From Flavobacteriales bacterium (GTDB lineage: Bacteria; Bacteroidota; Bacteroidia; Flavobacteriales_F; PHOS-HE28), in contig JADJOG010000002.1 of assembly GCA_016713865.1 (NCBI GenBank), forward strand, positions 62,001 to 126,000: a DNA stretch of 64,000 nt, written 5' to 3'. The notes beneath the pieces were generated by a model. That model ran no database searches and was not told the DNA's origin. It was given only the letters and a program-made list of their open reading frames with translations. The position numbers were made by a program, and so were the translations under genes. How positions within the stretch are numbered: position 1 is the first letter of the stretch; each line of letters starts with the position of its first letter. Positions 45,229 through 55,284 of this stretch are shown piece by piece.

Positions 45229-47409
45229 ATGAGCAGCCGATTCCTATCGCTCGCTTTCGCTCTCGCAGTAAGCTGTACTGCGCTCCTCGTTCGCGCGCAG
45301 CAGCCGTTCGTTTGGGATGATGCGCCTGCATGGAATTCGACTTGGGAAGAAGGGCGCACCATCGATTCGGAGGTCCTCACCGACGAGCTTTCCATCCGCA
45401 TCCGCAACGTGAAGCCGGAGTTCCTCGCGCTCTTCTTCGAGCGCAGGAAGGTGGTTCGCTTCGCTGCGCAGGAAGACATCAAGCGCTACGGCCCCATTGT
45501 TCTGCCCGAGAGCTTGGATCCGCCTTACGATGTGCTGGGCAAGCCGTGGGAGCGCCGCGAGACCAGGCCCTATCCGATGCTCTTCAACATGCGCGTGGAT
45601 CATTTCGCAGCGCGTGTGATACGGCCCGATGGCTCGTGGGATGAATTGCCGGTTGACACGCGCGGCGCGAAAGGCTTCTTGGGCAATCCGGTCGCGTACC
45701 AGGCCACCATGTCCATCACGCACTATCCCGTCGGCATCATGCCCGGCGATGTGGTGGAGTACCGCTGGAAGTACATGCTGCCCTACGACAGCAATGCGCC
45801 GCATACCCAAGGCGCGCGCGGCCTGCAATGGATGGGCAATTGGTCGCGCTTCACCAACTGGCGCGTCTTCTTTAATGGTCCGCTGCCTATACGGGAACAG
45901 CGCATCGAGTTGCGTTACCACGCGAAGCACGGGATCATCCTGGGCGGCGCGGCGCCTGAGCGCATCGAACGGCAGGGCGATGAGCGGACAGCCCTTTGGC
46001 GCAATGGCCAACTCGCTGGCGCGATGGATGAGGTGAATGGCGATCAGGCCCGCACGCTGCCGCATATCGTTGTCACATGGATGCCCGATGACCTGCGCTA
46101 TTGGCGGCGCGAGCGGCTCAGCAACTTGCCCATTCCGCAGCAGCCGTGGCTGCAAGTGGTGCGCTTGCGCGAGGCCAAGGCCGAATGGTATCGGCGCGTG
46201 GCACTGAAGAAGATCCCTGATCGCCAGAACACCTTGGTGAAGCGCTTCATCACGCGCACCTGCACGGGCATTCACGACACCTTGAGTGCTCGTCGCGTGG
46301 AAGCCCTGCATGAAAGCATCGCACGCGACTTCGTTTACAGCAACGACCGCGATTGGTACAACAACATCGATAACAGCTTGGAGCGCATCGGTGATCAGGT
46401 GGAAGGGAAGCGCCTGCGCGACATCAGCCGCTACAACATGTACAGCAAGCTGATCCAGATGCAACGGTTGCCCTACGTCACGACGTACGTGCTCGACAAG
46501 CGTTCCGGTGCGCTCAACGACCGCTTCACCACGCCGATGTGGGAAACCGAATGGCTCTTCGGCGTGCGCGATGGCGATGAGATGCTGTGGATGCACCCGA
46601 AGCGCCAGCGCCACGGCTGGTTCGCCAACGAGCTGCCCTTCTATTGGGAAGGCACCATGGCGTTGCTGGTCGATCGCCAGCGTTTGCTCGAAGACGACCC
46701 GCGGCCACCGCTATTCGTGGAGCTGCCCACGGGCGAGCCGTCGGCGAATGTGCGCGCCATCGAACATCAGCTCCGCGTGGATCTGGAACAACCCGATTCG
46801 GAGGGCGAGGCGCGCATCTTCCTCAGCGGGCAGTTCAGCACCTTGGGACGCGCGGCATTCCTGGGCGGCAAGCGCGACAGCACGGTGATGCCAGCCTACG
46901 GACACACACTGGAGCAAGTGCAGGGCGTGCGTGCGCGACGCATCGGCGAGCATGAGCTGAGCGACGATCCACCGTTCCGCTACCGCGAGCAGCAAGCGCT
47001 CACGTTGCCTGGCTTCCGCGTGAAAGAGGAGGGCGGCCTCTTCGCCTTCGATCTGCGCGGCTTCATCGCGCATGCCGTGCCCGTGGGCTTCGCCGCTCAA
47101 GGTCGCGACCTGCCCTTCCATTGGGATTTCCAACAGAGCGATCGCTTCATCATCGAGATCGCCTTCGCACAGCCGGTGGAAGTGATGGACCTCACGCAAC
47201 TGCAAGGCGCATGGGAATCGCCGAGCGCGCGCTACACATTGGAAGCCACACTCATCGACGCCAAGCACCTGCGCATCGAGAGCCGTTTGGACGTGCTGCG
47301 GCCGGTGGAGGAGGTGAGCGCGGCTTTGGCGCTGGGAGAGTTGATTCGCGCCGTTCATGAGCCGGAGCGGGTGCTGCGGGTGCGTTTGCCTTCCGCAATG
47401 GAACCGTGA
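45229..47409 (+). CDS. Large exported protein with DUF3857/transglutaminase-like layout
   Basis: A 726-residue protein with a signal peptide (MSSRFLSLAFALAVSCTALLVRAQ). The N-terminal half has beta-rich segments of the DUF3857 kind (SWDELPVDTRGAKGFLG, YPVGIMPGDVVEYRWKY), the middle has helical segments (DTLSARRVEALHESIARDFV, YNMYSKLIQMQRLPYVTTY) where transglutaminase-like proteins carry their core, and the C-terminal third is beta-rich again (YTLEATLIDAKHLRIESR). The Cys-His-Asp triad is not evident. Bacteroidota often place such DUF3857 proteins near TonB receptors. Assignment is by layout only; function is unknown. Confidence 0.6.
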   Translation: MSSRFLSLAFALAVSCTALLVRAQQPFVWDDAPAWNSTWEEGRTIDSEVLTDELSIRIRNVKPEFLALFFERRKVVRFAAQEDIKRYGPIVLPESLDPPYDVLGKPWERRETRPYPMLFNMRVDHFAARVIRPDGSWDELPVDTRGAKGFLGNPVAYQATMSITHYPVGIMPGDVVEYRWKYMLPYDSNAPHTQGARGLQWMGNWSRFTNWRVFFNGPLPIREQRIELRYHAKHGIILGGAAPERIERQGDERTALWRNGQLAGAMDEVNGDQARTLPHIVVTWMPDDLRYWRRERLSNLPIPQQPWLQVVRLREAKAEWYRRVALKKIPDRQNTLVKRFITRTCTGIHDTLSARRVEALHESIARDFVYSNDRDWYNNIDNSLERIGDQVEGKRLRDISRYNMYSKLIQMQRLPYVTTYVLDKRSGALNDRFTTPMWETEWLFGVRDGDEMLWMHPKRQRHGWFANELPFYWEGTMALLVDRQRLLEDDPRPPLFVELPTGEPSANVRAIEHQLRVDLEQPDSEGEARIFLSGQFSTLGRAAFLGGKRDSTVMPAYGHTLEQVQGVRARRIGEHELSDDPPFRYREQQALTLPGFRVKEEGGLFAFDLRGFIAHAVPVGFAAQGRDLPFHWDFQQSDRFIIEIAFAQPVEVMDLTQLQGAWESPSARYTLEATLIDAKHLRIESRLDVLRPVEEVSAALALGELIRAVHEPERVLRVRLPSAMEP

Positions 47410-47450
47410 GGCCGGCCATAGAGTGAATGGCACCGCCTACATTTCCAGCC

Positions 47451-47999
47451 ATGTCCCGCTGGATGGCCCACGTCATGATCGCGCTCGCGCTCCTTGCGTT
47501 GGGCTATGCGCAGGTGGGCTACTTCCTTCGTTACGAGGCGCAGCGCATCAGTATCCAGCGTGGCATCAAGGATCGAATCCGAAAGGGTCTTCCGCCGGAA
47601 AAGCTCACGCCGTTCAGCATGTCGAAGCAAGAATGGGAGGCGCTGCACTGGGTGAAGCCTGGCCGCGAGTTCCGATTGGACGATGGCCGCATGTTCGATG
47701 TGGTTACCGTGAGCGAGTTGGATGGCCACGTTGAAGCGACCTGCGTTGCCGATCACGAGGAGACGGAGCTGTTCGCTGGTTTGCGCGAGCATGTGCGGCG
47801 CAACATGGAGGGCCATGATGCCCGGAATGGCCCTAGCGCGCAGGTGAACAGGCTCATCATGGCCTTGTGCATGCCTCCAGCGCCGTTGGATGCGGTGGAG
47901 CCTGCGGTTGTTCGTGTCGTTGTATTGGGTTGCTTGGAGTGCAGCGCGCGCGATGGCCATTCGCTGGGCTGGGCGCCGCCGCCGGACCGAATGAGCTGA
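47451..47999 (+). CDS. Hypothetical membrane-anchored protein
   Basis: A 182-residue protein from the ATG at 47451 (another ATG at 47427 would add eight residues). One N-terminal membrane segment (MSRWMAHVMIALALLALGYA) is followed by an arginine-rich helix (QRISIQRGIKDRIRKG), KLTPFSMSKQEWEALHWVKP and a beta pair (REFRLDDGRMFDVVTVSELD, HVEATCVADHEETELF). I do not recognise the family. It lies 42 bp after the large exported protein and before the TonB receptor, which suggests an uptake-related cluster. The C-terminal about 40 residues are low in recognisable structure and may be shifted. Confidence 0.55.
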   Translation: MSRWMAHVMIALALLALGYAQVGYFLRYEAQRISIQRGIKDRIRKGLPPEKLTPFSMSKQEWEALHWVKPGREFRLDDGRMFDVVTVSELDGHVEATCVADHEETELFAGLREHVRRNMEGHDARNGPSAQVNRLIMALCMPPAPLDAVEPAVVRVVVLGCLECSARDGHSLGWAPPPDRMS

Positions 48000-48087
48000 G
48001 GACTCGTTTAGGTCGCGGCTCCTTCCATGGATGGGGAGTTGCGCGCTGCTCTGCAGTGTCACGCATCCTGCACCTCAAACTTCACAC

Positions 48088-50508
48088 ATGTCATTCAGGA
48101 CATTCGCCATCGCATGGCTGGCAGCCGTTGGTGCTGCCACGGCGCATGCGCAATTCGTTCAAGTCTTCGACCAAGTCACGCTGTGGCCCATAGAGGGTGT
48201 AGCCTTGTCGCATGCAGCTTCCGGAGCCAACGCCATTACCGATGCGCGGGGCCGCGCGGATATCACGGCTCTGGCGGCAGCGGACTCCATCACCTTCCGG
48301 CGGCTTGGCTACCGAGCCATCGTGCGGAGCCTCGCAGAGATCAAGGCTGCGGATCACCGCGTAGGCCTCGAAGCGATACCGCTCTCCTTGGGCGAGTTCG
48401 TGGTGAGCGCCAATCGTTGGGAACAGGATCCCGCGCGCGTGCCCGATCAGATCACCGTGATCTCGAAGCGCGATGCAGTATTCGCCAATCCCGGAACGGC
48501 TGCGGATCTCTTGCAACAGAGCGGAGAGGTCTTCGTGCAGCGCAGTCAACTCGGCGGCGGCAGTCCCATGCTGCGTGGCTTCGGCGCCAACCGTGTGCTC
48601 ATCGTGGTGGACGGCGTGCGCATGAACAACGCCATATACCGCGCGGGCAATTTGCAGAACGTGATCAGTGTTGATGCGCAAGCTCTTGAGCGTGCAGAAG
48701 TGGTGCATGGCCCCGGCGCCATGACCTACGGCAGCGATGCCATCGGCGGCATCATGGATTTCCATCTGCTGCGTCCGCGATTCAACAGCGAGGACGACCT
48801 GTACGTGAGCGGTGGCGCTGCTGCGCGATACGGCACGGCGGCGAACGAGTACGGCGGCCACGTGCATCTGGGCCTGGGCTTACGCAAGGTGGCTGTGCTT
48901 GGCAGCGCATCGTTCACGCGCTTCGGCGATCTGCGCATGGGCAGCAACGGGCCGAAGGACTACCAGCGACCGTGGTACGTGCAGGCATACAATGGCGTGG
49001 ATTCCATGGTGATGAACATCGATCCGGACCTGCAAGTGGGCAGCGGCTACGACAACATCAACTTAATGGGCAAGCTGGCCTACAAGCCGGTTGAGCAGTT
49101 GGAGCTCGGCTTCAACTACTACTTCAGCACCACGAGCGATGTGCCGCGCTATGACCGTCTGATCGAAGTGCGACCCAACGGTCTTCCACGCAGCGCCGAG
49201 TGGTACTATGGCCCGCAGGAATGGCGCATGGCCAGCTTCACCGCGAAGCATTCAGCGGAGAGAGGCCCATGGAGCAAGGCGCGCCTCACGGCTGCCTGGC
49301 AGGACTACGGCGAGAGCCGCAACGACCGCAACTTCCGCAATGTGAACCTGCGCACCCAAACCGAACGCGTAAGTGGTCTTTGGCTCAACCTTGACATGGA
49401 GAAGGAGTTGAGCACGCGAACACAAGTGCTCTACGGCGCCGAGTACGTGACCAATGCCGTGGAGTCGAAGGGCAAGCGCGTTAATCAGACCACGGGCGCG
49501 GAGACCATCATCAACTCACGCTATCCCGATGGATCGGAATGGAGCACGGCTTCGGTGTATGCTGGCGCGATGCACGATGCCACTGAGCGCCTCACCATTT
49601 CTGCGGGTGCGCGATACAACTGGTCAGGACTCGAAGCACGCTTCGATACCAGCTTGTTCGCCTACCCGGTGAAGAGCACCACCTTAAGCAACAGCGCGCT
49701 CACCGGAAACGCTGGCCTGGCCTGGCGCCCTGGCACTGGCTGGAAACTCTCGCTCGATCTGAGCACCGGCTTCCGCGCGCCCAACATCGATGATATTGGG
49801 AAGGTCTTCGATAGCGAGCCGGGAGCGGTGATCGTGCCGAATCCGCAGTTGAAGCCGGAGTACGCGTACTCGGTGGAGGCGGGCGTCGAGAAGACGTTCA
49901 AGGAGAAGGTGCGCGTGCGTGTGAACGCCTACCATGTGCTGCTGGATGATGCGATGGTGCGCAGGCCATTCACTATAAACGGCGCAGACAGCATCGAATA
50001 CGAAGGCGATCCCAGCCGTGTGGATGCCATTCAGAATGCGGCACAGGCGCGGGTGGTCGGCTTCACGCTCGGTGTTGATGCCAAGCTCTTCAAGTACACG
50101 AGCGCCTTTGTCCGCTATAACTGGCAGGATGGCGTGGAGCAGGACGATGCTAACACCTCAGACGTGCCCTTGCGCCATGCGCCGCCGACCTTCGGACAAG
50201 CTGGACTCACCTTCGAGCGGAAGAAGCTGCGCGTGCAGGCCTTCGCGCAATTCAGTGGCGGCTTCGGTTTCGACGACTTGCCACCGAGCGAGCAAGCCAA
50301 GCTGCCGATCTACGCGCTCGATGCGCAAGGCAAGCCGCATGCACCTGCGTGGCATACGCTCAATGTGCGAGGCAGCTACCAGATCACGAAGGCATTGCTG
50401 GCCACACTTGGCGTTGAGAACATCACTGATCAGCGCTACCGGCCTTACTCTTCGGGCATCACTGCGCCGGGGCGGAATGTGATGGTGGCCTTGCGCGCTA
50501 GCTTCTGA
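48088..50508 (+). CDS. TonB-dependent outer membrane receptor
   Basis: An 806-residue receptor with a signal peptide (MSFRTFAIAWLAAVGAATAHAQ). An N-terminal CarboxypepD_reg-like domain is seen (VALSHAASGANAITDARGRA), then the plug (TAADLLQQSGEVFVQR, SPMLRGFGANRVLIVVDGVR, VEVVHGPGAMTYGSDAIGG-like order) and a 22-strand barrel ending NITDQRYRPYSSGITAPGRN and a terminal Phe (ALRASF), the outer-membrane assembly signal. The plug has the YGS/GG region and a heme-receptor-like MNNAIYRAG. The substrate is not certain; heme or iron chelates are the most likely. The ATG at 48088 is the start by signal peptide. Confidence 0.95.
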   Translation: MSFRTFAIAWLAAVGAATAHAQFVQVFDQVTLWPIEGVALSHAASGANAITDARGRADITALAAADSITFRRLGYRAIVRSLAEIKAADHRVGLEAIPLSLGEFVVSANRWEQDPARVPDQITVISKRDAVFANPGTAADLLQQSGEVFVQRSQLGGGSPMLRGFGANRVLIVVDGVRMNNAIYRAGNLQNVISVDAQALERAEVVHGPGAMTYGSDAIGGIMDFHLLRPRFNSEDDLYVSGGAAARYGTAANEYGGHVHLGLGLRKVAVLGSASFTRFGDLRMGSNGPKDYQRPWYVQAYNGVDSMVMNIDPDLQVGSGYDNINLMGKLAYKPVEQLELGFNYYFSTTSDVPRYDRLIEVRPNGLPRSAEWYYGPQEWRMASFTAKHSAERGPWSKARLTAAWQDYGESRNDRNFRNVNLRTQTERVSGLWLNLDMEKELSTRTQVLYGAEYVTNAVESKGKRVNQTTGAETIINSRYPDGSEWSTASVYAGAMHDATERLTISAGARYNWSGLEARFDTSLFAYPVKSTTLSNSALTGNAGLAWRPGTGWKLSLDLSTGFRAPNIDDIGKVFDSEPGAVIVPNPQLKPEYAYSVEAGVEKTFKEKVRVRVNAYHVLLDDAMVRRPFTINGADSIEYEGDPSRVDAIQNAAQARVVGFTLGVDAKLFKYTSAFVRYNWQDGVEQDDANTSDVPLRHAPPTFGQAGLTFERKKLRVQAFAQFSGGFGFDDLPPSEQAKLPIYALDAQGKPHAPAWHTLNVRGSYQITKALLATLGVENITDQRYRPYSSGITAPGRNVMVALRASF

Positions 50509-50554
50509 GTTCGGAAGCGAATGCGCTCTGGCATTGGAACAATTGACCAGATGG

Positions 50555-50608
50555 CCAGAGGCGCTGAGCAGGCAAGTTGGATGCTACCTTCGAGCAACGC
50601 GCCTCTGG
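50555..50608. terminator. Inverted repeat between convergent TonB receptor and PLP genes
   Basis: CCAGAGGCGC and GCGCCTCTGG (10 bp, perfect) separated by 34 bases, in the 128-bp spacer between convergent genes. It may end transcripts from both sides; the long loop lowers confidence. Confidence 0.35.
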
Positions 50609-50636
50609 TCAACTGCTGTTCTGACTCACTGGTCCA

Positions 50637-51800
50637 CTAGATGTTCTTCAACGCCTGCTCGAGGTCCGCGATCAGCGCATCGGCATCTTCCAAGCCGATG
50701 TACAGCCGCACCATGGTGAAAGGCAGATCGGTGTAGTAACCGCTTGGTCCTTGCAGCGCGCATACGGGCCATTGCAGGCTCTCGTAGCCGCCCCAGCTCA
50801 CAGCGATCAGGAAGCGCTTGAGGTTGTCGCAGAAGCGCTCCACGGCAACCACGTCGGGCGCATCGAGCTCGATCGTCATCAGGCCGGCTACGCGCTTCAT
50901 CTGCTTCGTGGCGAGCGCATGCTGCGGATGCGATGGCAGGCCCGGCCAGTGCACGCGCTTCACCAACGGATGCGCCTCTAGGAAGCGCGCAACCTTCTCG
51001 GCGCTATCCGCGCTGCGGTGCATACGCAGCTCCAGCGTGCGCAGGCCGCGCATCAGCAGCCACGCGTCGTGCGGTGATGGCGCAGCGCCCAATGTCATGA
51101 ACTCCTTGCTCATCACCTTACGCATGCGCTCCTTCGATCCGGCGAGCACGCCCGCCACCACATCGCTGTGGCCGTTGAGGTATTTGGTCGCGCTATGCGC
51201 CACCATGTCGGCGCCTAGTGCGATCGGGTTCTGGAAGAGCGGGCTGCTGAAGCTGTTGTCGCAGAGCGTCACGATGCCATGCTCTTTGGCGATGGCGCAA
51301 ACAGCGGCGATGTCCTGCAGCTCGAAGGTGAGAGAGTTGGGGCTCTCGAGGATGAAGAAGGTCGTGTTGGGCTTGATCGCACGGCGGTAGTTCTCCGCGT
51401 CAGTGCCATCAACGAAGGTGTGCTCCACGCCGAATCGTGGCAGCAATTCAGCTAAGAGCTTCTTCGTCCAGCTGTAGGGCTTCTGCACGCATACGATGTG
51501 GTCGCCGGCCTTCACATGCGCGATCACCGCCGCTGCGATGGCCGCGCTGCCGCTGCTGAAGACGAGTGCATCCTCCGCGCCTTCGAGCGCTGCCACCTTT
51601 TCGCGGAGCATGGCCACCGTGGGGTTGAAGCCGCGCGTGTACAAGGGCCGGTCGAACTCCTGCTGCACCACAGCGCGCATGGCGGCCACGGTGGGGTAGG
51701 TGAAATTGCCGCTTTGCACAATGGGCGGCACCACGGCATCGAAGCCGCGCTCGCGGTCCTCGCCGAGGTGGGCGAGGATGTGGGAGAGGTCGTCCGTCAT
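50637..51800 (-). CDS. PLP-dependent trans-sulfuration enzyme (cystathionine gamma-lyase/synthase family)
   Basis: A 387-residue fold-type I PLP enzyme of the Cys/Met metabolism family. The PLP lysine is in AHSATKYLNGHSD; other family parts are NFTYPTVAAMR, YTRGFNPTVAML, ALVFSSGSAAIAAAVIAH, NTTFFILESPNSLT, TLCDNSFSSPL, HPLVKRVHWPGLPSHPQH and the end FTMVRLYIGLEDADALIADL. It cleaves or makes cystathionine or related thioethers in the cytoplasm. Exact substrate is undecided. Its ATG overlaps the stop of the family 39 glycosyltransferase gene (ATGA at 51797-51800), an unusual pairing. Confidence 0.93.
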   Translation of the reverse strand: MTDDLSHILAHLGEDRERGFDAVVPPIVQSGNFTYPTVAAMRAVVQQEFDRPLYTRGFNPTVAMLREKVAALEGAEDALVFSSGSAAIAAAVIAHVKAGDHIVCVQKPYSWTKKLLAELLPRFGVEHTFVDGTDAENYRRAIKPNTTFFILESPNSLTFELQDIAAVCAIAKEHGIVTLCDNSFSSPLFQNPIALGADMVAHSATKYLNGHSDVVAGVLAGSKERMRKVMSKEFMTLGAAPSPHDAWLLMRGLRTLELRMHRSADSAEKVARFLEAHPLVKRVHWPGLPSHPQHALATKQMKRVAGLMTIELDAPDVVAVERFCDNLKRFLIAVSWGGYESLQWPVCALQGPSGYYTDLPFTMVRLYIGLEDADALIADLEQALKNI

Positions 51801-53437
51801 GGCATGCGTTCCCAGAAAACGAACCCGTTCTTCCGGTACAATTCACGGAAGGTACCGAGTTCCTCAACCTCTTCAGCGCTCGTCACTTTGCACGAGAGGT
51901 AAACCGGCTTGTCGATAGGCCCGCGCAACAGAAGCGATTCATCCGGCTGCATCTCCTTCACCCTGCCATAGAACTCCGGCACATAGCTCTTGTAGCCGCT
52001 GGTGAGCAGCCAGCAATCCTCATCGGCCTTGCTCTCGAAGAACTCCACTGCTGCCCGCTGCGAGTAGCCTTCGATGTTATTGATGAAGAAGACGAGTGGT
52101 GGTTACGAAAGCGCCCCGCCACCGAACACCGCCAGTATGCTAGCGCGGAACCGTTGCCTGCCATGCAGCACATGCCCGGCGATGAGCGCGCCGAATAGCA
52201 CCAGCCCCGCCAACACTTCAAGGCCCGTCCACTTCACATCCGCATCGAGGTTCGCCAGCGCGAAGGGGTCCTGCGCGAAGAGCGGCTTGATGGCATCGAT
52301 GTTCATGCCGATGAAGGGAACAGCGATCACGATCAACGCGATTATGGTGCCCAACGCACCGAGCACGAAGCGGCTCCATCCGAAGCCCTCGCGCTTCATC
52401 CAGATGCGCTCCAGTTGCAATGCTGCCAAGTAGGTGAGCGGGAAGTAGCACAAGCTGCTGTAATGGACGATCTTGGTCTTCACGATGCTGAAGAGGATGA
52501 GCACCACCCAGAAGAGGATCACCATCCATCGGCGGTAGTCGTTCTCCGCTTTGTCTGTGGTTCGCGTAGGCTTCAGCAACTCCTGCAACGCGAACACCGA
52601 CGCCGGGAAGCAGCCGAGCAGCAGCACCACGAAATGGTAGCCGAAGAAGCCGCCATGACCGGCATCTTCCGTGGTGAGCATGGCCACCTGACGCCAGAAG
52701 AAGGCGATCATGAACTCCGGTCCATTGCGCATCGGGTCGATCAGCGCCCACGACGAAACGGTGAGCACGGTGGCTAGCGCGATGATGCCGAGCCTTCGCC
52801 AGCGCAGATAGGGCTTGCATCGGCCCCATGCCCAATACACGGCCATGACCAAGCCCGGCACCAGCAATCCCACTGGCCCTTTGGTGAGCACAGCCAAGCC
52901 GAGGAAGATGCCCGCGAGCCATGCATGCGAATCGCGGCGCGCATTGATGGCCTTGGAATGACGCGAGGGGTCGCGTTGCACCAGGGTGATGATGGCGTGC
53001 AAGCCGAGGAAGATGAAGAGGTTGAACCACGGATCGATGATGCCGCTGCGGAAGTAGAGGTGCGGAAGGATGGAGCCGATGTAGGCCAGCGCCCACAGCA
53101 TGCCGAACGCGCGACCGCGTGTTTGCTCGCCGATGCGGTAGAGCACCAGCAGGGTGAGGATGCCGCAGATCGCATTCGGGAAGCGCGCCGCGAACTCGCC
53201 CACACCGAAGGCTTTCATGCTGAGCGATTGCAGCCACATGAACAGAGGAGGCTTCTCGTGGAAAGCCTCGAAGTGCATCTGCGGCCGCAGCCAATCGCCG
53301 CTCACGACCATCTCGCGCGCGATCTCCGCGAAGTTGATCTCGTCCCAATCGAAGAGATGAACAGCGCCCAGTCCAGGGATGAATAGCAGCGCCGCGATCG
53401 CGATGATCAACAGCTGCAGGCGGCCGTGCGTGGGCAT
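51797..53437 (-). CDS. Glycosyltransferase family 39 / ArnT-like membrane protein (in-frame TAA at 52101)
   Basis: A polytopic inner-membrane protein with about 11 helices. The N-terminus MPTHGRLQLLIIAIAALLF leads to DWDEINFAEIAREMVVSGDW, the acidic loop of the PMT/ArnT family (DE-x-AE-x-R), and EKPPLFMWLQSLSMKAFGVG. These enzymes move sugars from polyprenyl phosphates onto lipid A or proteins. The frame meets TAA at 52101-52103 but continues in the same frame for 101 codons: PPLVFFINNIEGYSQRAAVE, then a soluble domain (DEDCWLLTSGYKSYVPEFYG, DKPVYLSCKVTSAEEVEEL, NGFVFWERMP) that is a normal end of Bacteroidota relatives. A stop-creating change or two nearby indels (the +1 frame reads GGAFVTT) is likely. 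Confidence 0.88.
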
Positions 53438-53562
53438 GTGTCGCTTCGCCGCCTATGGACTCTAGGCTGGGCGGCCCGCGAAACTAGAGCCGGGGTGCAG
53501 TAAGTGAGCTACTGTCAGGACAACCGCAAGACGCGGGAGCGCCGAAGGTAGAAGCGCCGCGC

Positions 53563-54318
53563 TCAGGCGGCCTTTCGCTCGCCCAGCAGCTTCCAGCCCA
53601 TGATGCCGGTGCGCGCCAGGAAATAGCGCCAGCTCACATTCAGCACGCCGAAGCCGTAGGTCATGCTACGGCTGAAGTTGATCGAGCTCGCTTCGTCGAA
53701 ATACTTGGTGGGGCAGGTAATCTCGGCCACATCGAAGCCGTGCCAGAAGATCTGGCCGATCATCTGGTTGTCGAACACGAAGTCATCGGAGCAGAGCTCG
53801 TAAGGGCAGGCATCAAGCACCTTGCGATGAAAGGCGCGGTAGCCGGTATGGTACTCGCTGAGCTTTTGCCCGCAGAGCATGTTCTGCGTGAAAGTGAGCG
53901 CGCGGTTGGCGATGTACTTGTACATGGGCATGCCGCCCTTCAGCGCGCCCTTGCCCAGGATGCGCGAGCCGAACACTACGGGATACACATCGTTGCCGAT
54001 GAGCGCGATCATGCTTGTGAGCAGCTTGGGTGTGTACTGGTAATCGGGGTGCAGCATCACCACGATATCGGCGCCCAATTGCTTGGCGGTGTCGTAGCAG
54101 GTCTTCTGGTTGCCGCCGTAGCCGCGGTTCACCTGATGCTGCACCACGTGCTTGATGCCGAGCTTCTTGGCCACCTCAACGGTGTTGTCCGGGCTCTTAT
54201 CGTCCACGAGCACCACCTCGTCAACAATGTCGAAGGGGATCTCCTTGTAGGTCTGCTCCAAAGTGAGGGCGGCCCGGTAAGCCGGGAGCACCACCACTAT
54301 CTTCTGTCCGAGGTACAT
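53563..54318 (-). CDS. Family 2 glycosyltransferase (dolichyl-phosphate mannosyltransferase-like)
   Basis: A 251-residue GT-A enzyme. It begins MYLGQKIVVVLPAYRAALTL, then EVVLVDDKSPDNT (first Asp site) and YGGNQKTCYDTAKQLGADIV; the metal/donor motif is MLHPDYQYTP, and the acceptor loop EYHTGYRAFHRKVL follows. No membrane helices are seen, so it acts at the cytoplasmic face, probably loading a sugar on polyprenyl phosphate; this suits the neighbouring family 39 enzyme, which uses such donors. The ATG at 54318 is preferred to the upstream in-frame ATG at 54369, which overlaps the preceding transporter gene. Confidence 0.92.
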   Translation of the reverse strand: MYLGQKIVVVLPAYRAALTLEQTYKEIPFDIVDEVVLVDDKSPDNTVEVAKKLGIKHVVQHQVNRGYGGNQKTCYDTAKQLGADIVVMLHPDYQYTPKLLTSMIALIGNDVYPVVFGSRILGKGALKGGMPMYKYIANRALTFTQNMLCGQKLSEYHTGYRAFHRKVLDACPYELCSDDFVFDNQMIGQIFWHGFDVAEITCPTKYFDEASSINFSRSMTYGFGVLNVSWRYFLARTGIMGWKLLGERKAA

Positions 54319-54325
54319 GTATCTC

Positions 54326-55284
54326 TTACCGCAGCGCGGGGCGACGAAGGTGGCTTCGGCGTGGTCCATGAACAGGTTGATAACGCCACCGATTGCGGCC
54401 GCCGGAAGAGATCAGCCAAACGGCGGCTAGCACCAGCGCGATGATGCCCAATTGCATCACCATGAGGGCTCGCCATCGAGCAATCCCCAGCCAATGGCCA
54501 CCACCGGCATCAGGTAAGTGACCATGCTCGCTCGGATGGCCGTGGTGCGCGTGAGCAGCATGTTCCAGAGCACCAGCGCGAAGGCCGAGCTCATCACGGC
54601 GAGCACAGCCACGTGGCCAAGTGCATTCCACGCATGCGGATCGGATTCAAGTTTCGCTGGCAGCCCGCTACCCAATGCAAGCCCGATGGCCAAGGGCCCC
54701 ACCCAGGTGAGCGCGCCCACCGTGGTCGCCATGGGCGGAATCATGTGCAGGTGCCGCTTCACGATGTTGCCACTGAATCCATAGCATAAGGTGCCCAGCA
54801 CGGGCAGCAGCGCGAACCAGGACCAGCTCGAAGGGCCTTGCCCGTTGGGCGAAGGCCACCAACCCCGCGGCCCCAGGAGCCCGAGCCCGATTCCCGACGA
54901 TATGGATGAGCCGCATCGGGGTCGCGAAGAACAAAACGCCGGTCAGCATGGTCATCAAGGGGTCAGGCTGTTCAGCATGCCGCTCAAGGCGCTGTCGATC
55001 CGGGTCTGGGCCAGCGCGAAAAGCATGGCTGGGACGCCGTTCCCCAACAGTCCGCTGCCCAGCATAGGCTTCCAGTGCTGGCGCATGAGCCCTGCATGCC
55101 TGACGAGCAGTGGCGAGAGCGCCAGCCATGCGATGGAGAGCCGGGCGGTCGCCATTTGCCAAGGGGTGAGCACTGGCACACCTTCGTGGTAAAGGCCGCG
55201 CTTCATCAGGATGAAGCTGCTGCCCCAGATCAGCGCCAGCACAGCGAGCAGGATCCAAGTGCCGCCGGGGCGTTCAGATTTCAT
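54326..55284 (-). CDS. EamA/DMT family transporter (three or more frameshifts)
   Basis: A drug/metabolite transporter of the ten-helix EamA type, about 300 residues, spread over several frames. Frame 1 (from the ATG at 55284): MKSERPGGTWILLAVLALIW, then GSSFILMKRGLYHEGVPVLT and NGVPAMLFALAQTRIDSALS. Frame 2 (near 54960): LMTMLTGVLFFATPMRLI. Frame 3 (from about 54800): MLGTLCYGFSGNIVKRHL, GALTWVGPLAIGLALG, RTTAIRASMVTYLMPVVAIG. Frame 4 (near 54475): MVMQLGIIALVLAAVWLISS. In relatives these pieces form one protein in this order. Its stop at 54326 lies 7 bp before the glycosyltransferase ATG. It is either badly hit by assembly indels or a pseudogene. Substrate unknown. Confidence 0.75.

Noticed and set aside
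45244..46614. 456-codon minus-strand open frame opposite the large exported protein
   Set aside because: Composition (Ala/His/Arg-rich) and lack of domains mark it as a shadow frame; the plus strand has a signal peptide and a coherent protein.
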